From Methylobacterium sp. Leaf125 (lineage in GTDB: Bacteria > Pseudomonadota > Alphaproteobacteria > Rhizobiales > Beijerinckiaceae): a stretch of 64,000 nucleotides of DNA. This document shows, piece by piece, positions 27,758 to 38,300 of the stretch (positions are counted from its first letter, which is position 1; each line of letters starts with the position of its first letter). Where the stretch lies: contig NZ_LMNU01000002.1 in NCBI RefSeq assembly GCF_001423085.1, positions 1-64,000 of the forward strand. The letters run 5' to 3'. Made by a program: the position numbers and the translations under genes. A model generated the notes under the pieces. It was given only the letters and a program-made list of their open reading frames with translations. It had not been told where the DNA came from and did not search any database.

Positions 27758-28540
27758 GTGGCGCCCACCCTTTCCCCACCGCTCCCCCCACCCGAGCCCG
27801 AGGCCGGCGCCCGCCCGCGGGTGAGCGCGCGGGGCCGCCTGCGGACCTACTTCCTCACCGGCATCATCGTGTCGGGGCCGCTCGCCATCACGATCTACCT
27901 GACCTGGTGGTTCATCAGCCTCATCGACGGCTGGGTGAAGCCCCTGGTGCCGGCGAGCTACCTGCCCGACCATTACCTGCCGTTCTCGATCCCGGGGCTG
28001 GGCCTCCTGATCGCCTTCGTGGCGGTGACCCTGCTGGGCTTCCTCACCGCCAACCTGGTGGGGCGCAGCGTCGTCGAGTTCGGCGAGGTGCTTCTGGCCC
28101 GCACGCCGGTGATCTCCGGGCTCTACAAGGGCCTGCGCCAGATCTTCGAGACCCTGTTCTCCGCCAACGGCACCTCGTTCCGCACGGTCGGCCTCGTGGA
28201 ATTCCCCGTGAAGGGCACCTGGTCCGTGGTGTTCCTGTCCGCGCCGGCCGCCCCGGACGTGCAGGCCGCCCTGGGCCCGGGGGGCGACCATGTCGGCGTG
28301 TTCCTGCCCTGCGCGCCCAACCCCACCACCGGGTTCTTCTTCTACCTGCCGCGCACCGACATCGTGGAGATCGCCATGAGCGTCGACGACGCGGCCAAGC
28401 TGGTGATGTCGGCCGGCGTGATCCAGCCCGACGACCCGCATGCGCGCGATTCCCACACCAAGGATCCGCAGGCGCGCTTCCAGGCCATGGCGGCCTCCCT
28501 GCGGGCGACCCACGGGGACGCGCCCAAGATCGACGCCTGA
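27758..28540 (+). CDS. DUF502 family membrane protein
   Basis: A 260-residue inner-membrane protein of the DUF502 family. The GTG at 27758 is the most likely start, giving a short Pro/Ala-rich cytoplasmic N-terminus; the open frame further upstream overlaps other genes. Two hydrophobic segments follow: YFLTGIIVSGPLAITIYLTW and LLIAFVAVTLLGFLTANLVG. The family signature RTPVISGLYKGLRQI is present, then a soluble beta-rich domain (VGLVEFPVKGTWSVVFL; GVFLPCAPNPTTGFFFYLP). The function is unknown; homologues are widespread near recG in alphaproteobacteria, and recG lies next to it here. The gene ends inside a 13-bp tandem repeat. Confidence 0.85.
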   Translation: MAPTLSPPLPPPEPEAGARPRVSARGRLRTYFLTGIIVSGPLAITIYLTWWFISLIDGWVKPLVPASYLPDHYLPFSIPGLGLLIAFVAVTLLGFLTANLVGRSVVEFGEVLLARTPVISGLYKGLRQIFETLFSANGTSFRTVGLVEFPVKGTWSVVFLSAPAAPDVQAALGPGGDHVGVFLPCAPNPTTGFFFYLPRTDIVEIAMSVDDAAKLVMSAGVIQPDDPHARDSHTKDPQARFQAMAASLRATHGDAPKIDA

Positions 28541-28600
28541 GGTCGATGCCTGAGATCCCAAGATCGATGCCTGAGATCGATACCTGAGATCGACGCCCGA
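28528..28600. repeat. 13-bp repeat overlapping the DUF502 stop codon
   Basis: Five copies of GATCGATGCCTGA (or one- or two-base variants) begin at 28528, 28541, 28562, 28575 and 28588, with eight unrelated bases after the second copy. The first copy contains the last codons and the stop of the DUF502 gene, so the coding end itself was duplicated into the intergenic space. Confidence 0.9.
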
Positions 28601-28611
28601 CCCGGACGGGG

Positions 28612-30759
28612 TCAGCCCGCCCCGAGCAGGCGGATCGCCGCGTCGCGCTCGAACAGGTAGAGCAGCACCCGGAGCGCCTGGCCGCGCGCGCTCTTCAGGC
28701 CGGGGTCGCGCTGGACCACGAGCTGCGCGTCGTCGCGGGCCACCTGGAGCAGTTCGGCGTCGTTCTCCAGGCTGGCGAGGCGGAAGGCGGCCATCCCGGA
28801 TTGCCGGGTGCCCAGCACCTCGCCCTCGCCGCGCAGGCGCAGGTCCTCCTCGGCGATGCGGAAGCCGTCCTCGGTCTCGCGCATCATCTCGAGGCGCGCC
28901 CGCGAGACCTGGCCGAGGGGGCCGCGATAGAGCAGGAGGCAGGTGGAGGCGCGCGTGCCCCGCCCGACCCGGCCGCGGAGCTGGTGGAGCTGGGCGAGGC
29001 CGAAGCGCTCGGCATGCTCGATGACCATGATGGTGGCCTCCGGCACGTCGACGCCGACCTCCACCACCGTGGTGGAGACGAGGATCTTGGTCTCGCCCCG
29101 CTGGAAGCGCTCCATGGCGGCGTCCTTGTCGGGCCCCGGCATCTTGCCGTGGATCAGCCCGACCGCGTCGCCGAAGCTGTGGCGCAGGTCCGCGAAGCGC
29201 TCCTCGGCCGCGGCGAGGTCGACGAACTCGGATTCCGCCACCAGGGGGCAGATCCAGTAGACCCGGTCGCCGGCGGCCAGCGCCCGCCCCAAGCCCGCCA
29301 CCACCTCGTCGAGGCGGTCGGTGGAGACGAGGCGGGTGGCGATGGGCTGGCGCCCGGCCGGTTTCTCGTCGAGCACCGAGACGTCCATGTCGCCGAAGCA
29401 GGTCAGCGCCAGGGTCCGGGGAATGGGCGTCGCCGTCATCACCAGGATGTCGACGGCCGCGCCCTTGGCTCCCAGCGCCAGGCGCTGGTGCACGCCGAAG
29501 CGGTGCTGCTCGTCCACCACCGCCACGCCGAGATCGGCGAAGACCACGCTGTCCTGGAACAGCGCGTGGGTGCCGACCACGATGTCGACCGCGCCCGCCG
29601 CCAGGGCCGCCAGGGTGGCGCGGCGCTCCGAGGCCTTGTCGCGCCCGGTGAGGAGGCGCAGGCGCAGGGGCGCGGCCAGGGGGGCCAGGCGTTCGAAGTG
29701 CTGGCGCGCCAGGATCTCGGTGGGGGCCATCAGGGCCGCCTGGCGCCCGACCTCCACGGCCGAGGCCATGGCGAGCAGGGCCACCGCGGTCTTGCCGGCG
29801 CCGACATCGCCCTGGAGCAGGCGCAGCATGCGCCGGTCGGAGGCGAGGTCGCCGCGGATCTCGGCGACGGCCCGCCGCTGCGCCCCCGTCAGCCCGAAGG
29901 GCAGGGCGGCCTCGATCCGGCCGCTGACGCGCCCGTCCCCCGCATTGGCCCGGCCGGGGGCCCGGCGGTTGCGGGCCCGCATCAGGGCGAGGGCCAGCTG
30001 CGAGGCCAGGAGCTCGTCGTAGGCCAGGCGCCGCCGGGCCGGGGAGCGCGGGGGGGCGCCGCCGCCCTCGGGCACGGGGGGCGGGGCCGCCTCCGGCCGG
30101 TGCTCGGCCCGCAGGGCGTCGGCGAAGGCCGGCAGCCCCTCGCGGGCCGCCCAGGCCGGGTCCAGCCACTCGGGCAGCACCGGCAGGCGCTCCAGGGCGG
30201 CATGGGCCAGCTTCGAGATCGCCCGGGAGGTCAGGCCCTCGGTGGCGCCGTAGATCGGCTCGACGGTGGGCTGGGCGGCGAGCCCCGCCTCGTCGACGAT
30301 GCGGGCGGGATGGACCATCTGGCGCTGCCCGTCCCAGAGGTCGATGCGCCCGGTGACGTAGCGGTGGCTCCCCAGCGGCAGCATCTTCTCGACCCGGGCC
30401 TGGGGCATGCCGAAGAACACCAGGGTGACGTCCCCGGTGGCATCCTCCACCAGCACCCGGAAGGGCCGCCGGCCCGCCCCGGGCTGGGGCGCCCGGTAGC
30501 CCGTCACGGTGACGCCCACGGTGACGGGCTCGCCGGGGGGCGCCTCGGCGATGGAGCCCATCAGGCGCCGGGCGACGCCGCCCTGCGGCAGGTGGAACAG
30601 GAGGTCGACGATCCGGGCCGGCTGCTCGGGCGTGCCCAGCAGCCGCTCGATCATCGGCGCCATCTTGGGCCCGATGCCGGGCAGGCCGCGCGCGGGCGCG
30701 AAGAGGGCATCGAGGACGCTCGGGCGGAGCAGGGGCTGGCGGGACGCGGCGTCGGTCAT
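28612..30759 (-). CDS. recG: ATP-dependent DNA helicase RecG
   Basis: A 715-residue branch-migration helicase that remodels Holliday junctions and stalled forks. The ATG at 30759 opens MTDAASRQPLLRPSVLD; the longer upstream frame is not family-like. The N-terminal wedge/OB domain includes LPGIGPKMAPMIERLLG and YVTGRIDLWDGQRQMVHP. The motor shows LTGAQRRAVAEI, Walker A GDVGAGKTA, motif Ia MAPTEILARQHF, Walker B VVDEQHRFGV, TATPIPRTLAL, and the C-terminal motifs STTVVEVGVDVP and QLRGRVGRG. The length is typical. It is divergent from sdhE, a conserved alphaproteobacterial arrangement. Confidence 0.95.
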   Translation of the reverse strand: MTDAASRQPLLRPSVLDALFAPARGLPGIGPKMAPMIERLLGTPEQPARIVDLLFHLPQGGVARRLMGSIAEAPPGEPVTVGVTVTGYRAPQPGAGRRPFRVLVEDATGDVTLVFFGMPQARVEKMLPLGSHRYVTGRIDLWDGQRQMVHPARIVDEAGLAAQPTVEPIYGATEGLTSRAISKLAHAALERLPVLPEWLDPAWAAREGLPAFADALRAEHRPEAAPPPVPEGGGAPPRSPARRRLAYDELLASQLALALMRARNRRAPGRANAGDGRVSGRIEAALPFGLTGAQRRAVAEIRGDLASDRRMLRLLQGDVGAGKTAVALLAMASAVEVGRQAALMAPTEILARQHFERLAPLAAPLRLRLLTGRDKASERRATLAALAAGAVDIVVGTHALFQDSVVFADLGVAVVDEQHRFGVHQRLALGAKGAAVDILVMTATPIPRTLALTCFGDMDVSVLDEKPAGRQPIATRLVSTDRLDEVVAGLGRALAAGDRVYWICPLVAESEFVDLAAAEERFADLRHSFGDAVGLIHGKMPGPDKDAAMERFQRGETKILVSTTVVEVGVDVPEATIMVIEHAERFGLAQLHQLRGRVGRGTRASTCLLLYRGPLGQVSRARLEMMRETEDGFRIAEEDLRLRGEGEVLGTRQSGMAAFRLASLENDAELLQVARDDAQLVVQRDPGLKSARGQALRVLLYLFERDAAIRLLGAG

Positions 30760-31007
30760 GCGGCTCGGAGGCGGAAAGCGGGCGGAAGGAAATCGCGAGG
30801 AAGCAAAGCTCGAGGAAGGGCGCCCGGAGGAGGGGGCAGGCCCGGGCGGAATCGGACGGCGCGGGCGCGGGCGCCCGCCCCGCGCACGGGCGGGATGGCG
30901 GCGCGGCCCGCTGTCTCTATATACGCCTCGGAAGGCTTGGTCCCGCGGCGGATGACGCACGGGGGCCGGGCCGGGGCCGCCCTGATCTCACAGGATCCTC
31001 CGATCCA

Positions 31008-31039
31008 GGGATCACGGCATCCCGGGATCACAGCATCAC
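31008..31039. repeat. 16-bp tandem duplication in the sdhE leader
   Basis: GGGATCACGGCATCCC (31008-31023) is followed directly by GGGATCACAGCATCAC (31024-31039), just before the sdhE start. It belongs to the short duplications seen across the window. Confidence 0.7.
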
Positions 31040-31050
31040 AGGCTGACCGC

Positions 31051-31344
31051 ATGTCCGGCACCACGCGCACCAGCGCCGACCTCGATCCGCGCCGCCGCCG
31101 CACCCTCTTCCGCGCCTGGCACCGCGGCATCCGCGAGATGGACCTGATCATGGGCCGCTTCGCCGATGCCGAGATCGGCACCTTCACGGAGGAAGAGCTC
31201 ACCACCTTCGAGGCCCTGATCGAGGTGCCCGACCGCGACCTGTTCCGCTGGCTGACCGGCGAGGACGCGACGCCCACGAACTACGACACCCCGGTCTATC
31301 GCCGCCTCAAGGCCTTCCACAAGCACGACGCGCCGATCCACTAG
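31051..31344 (+). CDS. sdhE: FAD assembly factor SdhE
   Basis: A 97-residue cytoplasmic protein of the SdhE/Sdh5 (DUF339) family, which helps attach FAD covalently to the flavoprotein subunit of succinate dehydrogenase. The family signature is clear: RRRRTLFRAWHRGIREMDLI with the conserved RG.(R/K)E helix, then EELTTFEALIEVPDRDLFRW. The length is normal. It is divergent from recG. In many alphaproteobacteria mfd follows directly; here a cupredoxin gene and an MCP gene lie between them. Confidence 0.93.
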   Translation: MSGTTRTSADLDPRRRRTLFRAWHRGIREMDLIMGRFADAEIGTFTEEELTTFEALIEVPDRDLFRWLTGEDATPTNYDTPVYRRLKAFHKHDAPIH

Positions 31345-31779
31345 GCCACGGGGCGGCTCGCGCCCCGTCCCGCCCCCGGGATTGCCGCGTCTTCGGTTGG
31401 TAAGCCTCCGGATCAAGCGTCTCCGGTTCGCCGGCCCCGTCCGCGGGCGCAGGCGGCCGCCGCGACGCCGGGGTCGTGCGAAGAGCCTCGAAAGGGTGGG
31501 GTCGACCCGGACCGTCACCGCAGAACATCAGAAGACACGATATCAAAAGATAAGACGAACACTGGCCGGGAGGACTCTTTGTGCCCCCGATCCGTGGGAG
31601 CAGACCGTAGATCCTCAGACGTCGGCAGCGATACCCAAAAAACGATCGAGTTGTTCTACCGCGAATCAACCAAATCCGTTCAAAACTTCGTCAGAATCAA
31701 GGGCGCAATGCTTTTGAAACTTTCGCGACTTACTCTGCGCTTGAGAACATAAAACAAAAATATAGCGCAGGTCTATATT
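31345..31779. other. AT-richer intergenic region before the cupredoxin gene
   Basis: About 435 bp with no convincing gene. The second half (31500-31779) is markedly AT-rich for this genome and ends with TTGAGAACATAAAACAAAAA and TATAGC, a likely promoter region although the hexamer spacing is not ideal. Base composition here could indicate acquired DNA. Confidence 0.4.
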
Positions 31780-32130
31780 ATGGGATCCTTGATGAAGCGG
31801 CGCGTTTTCGCGTATGCGGCGGGTTTGACCTGTTGTTTCGGGTGCCTCCACGCCTACGCCCATGCCGCGAACGTCGCCGGCATCGTGATCCAGAAAGCCC
31901 GACAATTCGGCTTCCAGGCCGTCACCCTGCAGGCCGGCGGGTCCATCGTGCTGTCCAACGAGGAGGCGACGGCCGTCCACCACGCCTATATCGAGGCGGA
32001 CGGCATCCGCCGCGACTTCGGCGACCAGGCCCCCGGCAGCCGCACCACGATGGTGTTCCCGCAGCGGGGCGACTTCCTCGTGCTGTGCGGCGTGCATCCG
32101 AAGATGAAGCTCGCCGTCCACGTGGACTGA
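31780..32130 (+). CDS. Small periplasmic cupredoxin-like protein
   Basis: A 116-residue exported protein with a plastocyanin-like fold. The start is either the ATG at 31780 or the in-frame ATG at 31792; both give a signal peptide ending in AHA. Type-1 copper ligands are arranged as His in AVHHAY, then Cys-x2-His-x2-Met in VLCGVHPKM, the usual C-terminal ligand loop. Beta-strands flank them. It probably carries electrons or handles copper in the periplasm. It stands alone, so the redox partner is unknown; PQQ dehydrogenases in such organisms use cytochromes, and one (xoxF) is 27 kb away, but no link can be drawn. Confidence 0.8.
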   Translation: MGSLMKRRVFAYAAGLTCCFGCLHAYAHAANVAGIVIQKARQFGFQAVTLQAGGSIVLSNEEATAVHHAYIEADGIRRDFGDQAPGSRTTMVFPQRGDFLVLCGVHPKMKLAVHVD

Positions 32131-32240
32131 GCGGCCGGCCGCCGCCCGCGGCCGAGCGGACCCGCCGCGCGATCCGCTCGGATGGGCATCGGTCCCGGCA
32201 GATCTTATTCCGGGCCGATCTTGTCCGGGACCAGGTTCGG

Positions 32241-34253
32241 TCACCGACCGTGGGCGTGCACCGCCGGCCGGCGGTCGGCCGAGGACAGGAACTGCACGTT
32301 CAGGCTGATGCCGGACCGATTCCGCACGGCGCAGTCGAACCGGCGTCCATCCCCGTCGACGACGACCGCGAAGCGGTCCGGCACCGTTGCGGGCTGGCCC
32401 AGTTGCAGGCGCGCGCCGCCTTCGGACAGGTCGCGGATGGAGCAGGCGATGCGCGCGCCGCCGGGCAGGTGGATCGCGGCGCGCAGGAGGACGCGCGTCC
32501 GCCGGTCGGTGCGCCGCTCCTCCATGCCGATGGTCCAGTCGTCCAGGCCCGTGCTGATGCTCGACACCCCGTCGGCCGCCTGCTGCATGCTGGCCAGGAT
32601 CGCGCCCGTGGCCTGGGCCTGCTCGTCCATCGCGGCGGTGACGCCGTCGACATGCCGGCTGATCGTGCCGATCGCCGCCGTGATCGTCGCCAGGGTGGTG
32701 GCGACCTCGCCGGAGACCGCCTGCATGCCGGCGATCTCGCTGCTGATCCGGTTCGTGGCGGCGGCGGCCTGGCCGGCCAGGTTCTTCACCTCGGTGGCGA
32801 CCACCGCGAAGCCGCGCCCGGCCTCGCCGGCCCGGGCCGCCTCGATCGTCGCGTTGAGGGCCAGGAGATTGATCTGCTGGGCGATGTCCGTGATCATCGT
32901 GGCGACGCCGCTCATCGCCTGGGCCGCGCCCCGCAGCCGCTCGGTGGCGGCATCCGCCTCCCCGGCCCGGCCGTGGATGTCGTCCACGACGGTCTTGGAC
33001 TGGGCCATGCTGCGGGAGATGTCCAGCGCGGAGGCGTTCATGACGTCGGCCGCATCCGTGACCGCCTGGACGTTGTCGAGGGTGCGCTCGGCGGCCTCGA
33101 CCGCGACGGAGCGCGCCGCCATGTTGGCGGTGACGTCGGTGGCGTACTTGACGATCTTGGTCAGGCGGCCGGCGGGATCGAAGATCGGGTTGTAGCTCGC
33201 CTGGATCCACACGGACCGGCCGCCCTTGCCGAAGCGCTGGAACATGCCCGACGCGAAGCGGCCGGCGCGCAGGCGGTCCCAGAAGGCGGCATACTCGGCC
33301 GTCTGGGCGTAGCCGGGCTCGACGAACTGGGCGTGCGGCCGGCCCCGGATCTCCTCGATCCCGTAGCCGAGCGCCGTCAGGAAATTGGCATTGGCGTCGA
33401 GGACGGTCGCGTCGGGGGCGAACTCGATCACCGCCTGCGAGCGGTTGACCGCCGCCAGCTGCGCCATCGCGTCCGCGACCTGCAGCTTCTGCGCGGTGAT
33501 GTCGGTGGCGAACTTGACCACCTTGATCGGCACCCCGTCCCGGTCCCGGATCGGGTTGTAGGTGGCCTGGATCCAGATCTCGCGGCCGCCCTTGGCGATG
33601 CGCTTGAACTCGCCCGAGCGGAACTCGCCGCGGGCGAGCTCCGCCCAGAACGCGCGGTACGCGGCCCCGGCGCGCTCCTCCGGGTCGACGAACAGGCCGT
33701 GATGGCGGCCCTGGACCTCGTCGAGGCTGTAGCCCACCGCGGCCAGGAAATTGGCGTTGGCCGCGAGGATCGTGCCGTCGAGGCCGAATTCGATGACGGC
33801 CTGGGAGCGCTGCAGGGCCTCGAGCTGCCCGTCATGGTCGATGGCCCGCAGGACCTCCGCGGTGACGTCGGTGGCGAGCTTGACCACCCGGGTCACGCGC
33901 CCGGCCCGATCGCGGACCGGGTTGTAGGTGGCCTGGATCCAGACCGCCCGGCCATCCTTCGCGAAGCGCTTGAACGCGCGCGTCTGCGGCTCGCCGCGGC
34001 GCAGGGCGTCCCAGAACGCGCGGTAGGCCTCGCTGGCCTGCTCCGCGGGGGAGACGAAGCGCCCGTGGGGCTGTCCCGTCACCTCGGAGAGGCTGTAGCC
34101 CATCAGGTCGAGGAAGAGCCCGTTGGCGGTGAGCACCGTGCCGTCGGGGGTGAACTCGATGCGCGCCCGGGACCGGTCGATGGCCGCCATCAGCGCGCGC
34201 AGATCAGTGTCGAAGAACGGCACGGAGGTGTTCCCGCGATGCGCATCCCGCAT
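32241..34253 (-). CDS. Soluble chemoreceptor with three PAS domains and a C-terminal PilZ domain
   Basis: A 670-residue cytoplasmic methyl-accepting protein. The ATG at 34253 follows GAAAGAGCGCAG; a TTG at 34286 would add 11 residues. Three near-identical PAS/PAC units follow (about residues 20-140, 142-262 and 264-384), each ending in a WIQA(T/S)YNPI-type PAC motif. The signalling hairpin contains [20 protein letters not shown] and [15 protein letters not shown]. The C-terminus is a PilZ domain with RRTDRR and DLSEGGARL, the c-di-GMP contact motifs RxxxR and (D/N)xSxxG. There is no membrane segment. It should combine an internal redox, light or ligand signal with c-di-GMP level to tune motility; no che genes are near. 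Confidence 0.92.
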   Translation of the reverse strand: MRDAHRGNTSVPFFDTDLRALMAAIDRSRARIEFTPDGTVLTANGLFLDLMGYSLSEVTGQPHGRFVSPAEQASEAYRAFWDALRRGEPQTRAFKRFAKDGRAVWIQATYNPVRDRAGRVTRVVKLATDVTAEVLRAIDHDGQLEALQRSQAVIEFGLDGTILAANANFLAAVGYSLDEVQGRHHGLFVDPEERAGAAYRAFWAELARGEFRSGEFKRIAKGGREIWIQATYNPIRDRDGVPIKVVKFATDITAQKLQVADAMAQLAAVNRSQAVIEFAPDATVLDANANFLTALGYGIEEIRGRPHAQFVEPGYAQTAEYAAFWDRLRAGRFASGMFQRFGKGGRSVWIQASYNPIFDPAGRLTKIVKYATDVTANMAARSVAVEAAERTLDNVQAVTDAADVMNASALDISRSMAQSKTVVDDIHGRAGEADAATERLRGAAQAMSGVATMITDIAQQINLLALNATIEAARAGEAGRGFAVVATEVKNLAGQAAAATNRISSEIAGMQAVSGEVATTLATITAAIGTISRHVDGVTAAMDEQAQATGAILASMQQAADGVSSISTGLDDWTIGMEERRTDRRTRVLLRAAIHLPGGARIACSIRDLSEGGARLQLGQPATVPDRFAVVVDGDGRRFDCAVRNRSGISLNVQFLSSADRRPAVHAHGR

Positions 34254-35350
34254 CTGCGCTCTTTCTAGTCGCTTTCCATTAAGCAAACCCGAAACACCTT
34301 AAAGGCGAGCGACCGATGAACACCAAACTTTGACGACCCATGCCCTGCGGAGACCGAGACTGACCGTTCGGTTGCTGAAGGGAAGCCCTGGCGTTGCTCG
34401 GCAGGCGAGGGGCCGCCCCGATCGGGTGGCGGCCCTCGCGGTCGGCACCGGGGCTGGCCGGCCCGCCGGGCCGGCGAAAAACCTTGACAATATTCCTAAA
34501 TCGTGTTCCTTTCTCCCGACCTGCCGCCCGTACGAATCGGGAGCCCGACCGGAGACCGACCGGGTGGGCTTGGGGGCGGCGGGGCGGTGCCCGCGTCGGT
34601 GGCTTCGGTCGCTGCCGCCTCGGGCGACGGCTCGCTATGACCGCCGGCTCGGCACAGGGCGGCGCGCCGGGGGAGGAAATGCCCCCGCCGTCCGACCCGT
34701 CGCTGGGACAGCGGGAAGAAGCTGCGGCGCCGCCCATGACGAGGCGGCGTGCGACGAAGGCTCGCTCCGAAGCGTGCGGGGTCTCCCCAGAACCCGCCGA
34801 ACTTAGCGCCAGCGCGAGACCCGTCGGAGACACCGCGACGCCAACGGCCCCGGCGGCGACGCCGGCGCTCAGGGACGCCGGGGAACCGGCACATCATGAA
34901 GCGCAACACAGGGTTCCGCGGCGTCCCGCGTCCCCGTTCCGCGCCTCGAACCTGGGGGGCGTCGTCCCTGCGGCGACGCGTCCGACTTGGGCCATGCCCC
35001 CGGCGCGGAACCGCGCGCGGGGGTGAAGCCGCGTGGGAAGAAGGACTGGGACGAGGGGGGGCACCCGCTCCCGCAGAGGGGGGCCTGGGGGAGGGGGAGC
35101 CTGGGGGGAGCCTGCGCGCTCGGCCGCTGCGCTGGATCAACGCGGTGGGGTGCGTTAACGCCGGTACGGGGGCGCCCGGGTCTGGTAAGGACCGGGCCCG
35201 CGGTTACATACGGTCCGGGCCCGCGCGTCCCTCGCGCCCCGGCAGCCCTGACCCGTCCGGCGCGGTGGCCGGCGCGGTCCTTCAGACGAACGAAGCCGGA
35301 CGAACCGTCAGGGTCCGACCGGCGCAGCACGAGTGCAAAACCCCGACCCG
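34254..35350. other. 1.1-kb region upstream of mfd; no confident gene
   Basis: Open frames exist on both strands (for example about 210 codons on each strand around 34400-35140), but their composition is Arg/Pro/Ala-rich and no family or ribosome-binding site supports them. Visible elements: an AT-rich island at 34478-34520 with CTTGAC at 34483-34488, which looks like an alphaproteobacterial -35 box, and an AATATTCC motif overlapping it; the 10-bp palindrome GCGTTAACGC at 35152-35161; and two direct copies of a CCGGGCCCGCG motif near 35190-35225. The purine-rich run at 35035-35115 looks like a dispersed intergenic repeat. Confidence 0.4.
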
Positions 35351-38300
35351 ATGGCCAAACCCCAACCCGCCAAGCCCCAAGCCAAAGCCCCCGCGCCCCA
35401 GACGGCGCGCTTCGCGCTGCCGAAATCCGGTGCCCTCGCCCGGGCCCTGGAGGCGCTGAAGCGCGGCGACAGCCCGACGCTCGCCAACGTGCCGGAGGGG
35501 TTCGACGCGGTGGTCGTGGCGGACCTCGCCCGGGCGCTCAGCCGCGACGTCGAGGGGCCGGCGGTGCTGGTGCATGTCGCCCGCGATTCCGGGCGCTCGG
35601 CCGCCTTCGTCGGCGCCCTGAAGTTCGTCGCCCCCGAGATCGAGACGCTGAGCGTGCCGGCCTGGGACTGCCAGCCCTACGACCGGGTCTCGCCCAACGG
35701 CGCCATCGCGGCCCAGCGCATGACGGCCCTGTCGCGGCTCGCCCGCTCGCGCTCCTCCGAGGAACAGCCCCGCATCCTCTGCACCACGGTCAACGCGCTG
35801 ATCCAGAGGGTGCCGCCCCGAGAGAAGATCGCGACCGAGACCTTCTCGGCGGCGATCGGCAACGTGGTGCCGATGGACACCGTGACGGCCTGGGTCGAGG
35901 CCAACGGGTTCCTGCGCACGGGGACGGTGCGGGACACGGGCGAGTACGCGGTCCGCGGCGGCATCCTCGACCTGTCGCCGCCGGGGCTGCCCAACCCGAT
36001 CCGCCTCGACTTCTTCGGCGACACCCTGGAATCGATCCGCGCCTTCGACCCCGAGACCCAGCGCACCATCGGGCAGCTGCGCTCCCTCGACCTCGTGCCG
36101 ATGAGCGAGGTCCAGCTCACCACCGAGACCATCCGGCGCTTCCGCCAGGGCTACGTCTCGAATTTCGGGGCCGCCACCCGCGACGACCGGCTCTACGAGA
36201 CGATCAGCGAGGGCCGGCGCTATGCCGGCCTCGAGCACTGGATGCCGCTGTTCTACGACCACCTCGACACGCTGTTCGACTACGTGGCCGGCGTGCCGAT
36301 GGTGTTCGACGCCCAGGTGGACGAGGCGGCGGGCGAGCGCCTGACCCTGATCCGCGACTATTACGACGCCCGCGCCGAGGCGATGAAGGCGCCGTCCCCC
36401 GGAGTCGCGCCCTACAAGCCCCTGAAGCCCTCCGCCCTCTACCTCACCCCCAACGAGTGGCGCGACCGGGTCGCGGCGGCCTCCGTCGCCCGGCTCTCGC
36501 CGTTCTCGATGCCGGAGAGCCCGGACCGGGCGACCATCGACTGCGAGGGCCGCCAGGGCCGCAGCTTCGCCGTCGAGCGCGCCGACGAGGCCGCCAGCGT
36601 GTTCGACGCGGCGGTCGCCCACGTGAAGGACCTGCAGGGATCCGGTCATCACGTGATCCTGGGCTCCTGGTCCGACGGCTCGCGCGACCGGCTCTGCTCG
36701 GTGCTGGCCGATCACGGCCTGAAGAAGCCCGTGGCGATCAACACCCTCGCGGCGGTGAACGCCCTGAAGCGCGGCACCGACATCGCCGTCGCGGTCTGGG
36801 GCCTGGAATCCGGTTTCGTCGTCGACCGCCTCGCGGTGATCTCGGAGGGCGACATCCTCGGCGACCGGCTGGTGCGCCAGAAGCGCAAGGCCAAGCGCCC
36901 GCAGGACATCATCCTGGAGGTGCAGGCCCTCCAGCCCGGCGACCTCGTGGTCCATGCCGACCACGGCATCGGCCGCTTCGTCGGCCTCAAGACCGTGACG
37001 GCCGCGGGGGCGCCGCACGATTGCCTGGAGATCCAGTATGCCGGCGGCCTGCTGCTGCTGCCGGTGGAGAACATCGAGCTCCTGACGCGCTACGGCTCGG
37101 AGGATGCCGAGGTGGCCCTCGACCGCCTCGGCGGCGGCGCCTGGCAGGCCCGCAAGGCCAAGATGAAGAAGCGCATCCTGGAGATGGCCGGCCAGCTCAT
37201 CCGGATCGCGGCCGAGCGCTTCGTGCGGCAGGCCCCGCGCCTGCACGCGCCGGAGGGGCTCTACGACGAGTTCGCCGCCCGCTTCGCCTTCAACGAGACC
37301 GAGGACCAGGCCAACGCCATCGACGCGGTGCTCACCGACCTCAATGCCGGCCGGCCGATGGACCGCCTCGTCTGCGGCGATGTCGGCTTCGGCAAGACCG
37401 AGGTGGCGCTCCGCGCCGCCTTCGCGGGGGCGCTCGGCGGCAAGCAGGTGGCGGTGGTGGTGCCCACCACGCTCTTGGCGCGCCAGCACTACCGGACCTT
37501 CGCCGAGCGCTTCAAGGGCTTGCCCGTCGAGGTCGCCCAGATGTCGCGCTTCGTCTCCACCACGGAGATGAAGCGGGTGCGCGACGGCCTCGTCGCCGGC
37601 ACCGTCGACATCGTGGTCGGCACCCACGCCCTGCTGGCCAAGAACGTCGCCTTCAAGGATCTCGGCCTCATCATCGTCGACGAGGAGCAGCATTTCGGCG
37701 TGGCCCACAAGGAGCGCCTCAAGGCCCTCCAGGCCGACGTGCACGTGCTCACCCTGTCGGCGACGCCGATCCCCCGCACCCTGCAGCTCGCCATGACGGG
37801 GGTGCGCGAGCTCTCGATCATCGCGACGCCGCCGGTGGACCGCCTGGCCGTGCGCACCTTCGTGACGCCGTTCGACCCGCTGCTGATCCGCGAGGCCCTG
37901 CTGCGCGAGCGCTACCGCGGCGGCCAGTCGTTCTACGTGGTGCCGCGCATCGAGGACCTCGCCGAGGTCAAGCGCTTCCTCGACCAGGAGATGCCCGAGA
38001 CCAAGGTGGCGGTGGCCCACGGCCAGATGGCCGCGGGCCAGCTCGAGGACGTGATGACGGCCTTCTACGAGGGCAAGTTCGACGTGCTGCTCTCCACCAC
38101 CATCGTCGAATCCGGCCTCGACATCCCCACCGCCAACACGCTCATCGTGCACCGGGCCGACATGTTCGGCCTCGCCCAGCTCTACCAGCTGCGCGGCCGC
38201 GTCGGGCGCGCCAAGGCCCGGGCCTACGCCCTGTTCACGACGCCGGCCAACCGCACCCTCACGGTCCAGGCGGAGAAGCGCCTGCAGGTGCTCCAGACCC

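Noticed and set aside
34394..35330. Open frames of about 150-215 codons on both strands upstream of mfd
   Set aside because: Composition is Arg/Pro/Ala/Gly, no ribosome-binding site and no recognisable domain; overlapping frames on both strands are equally long.
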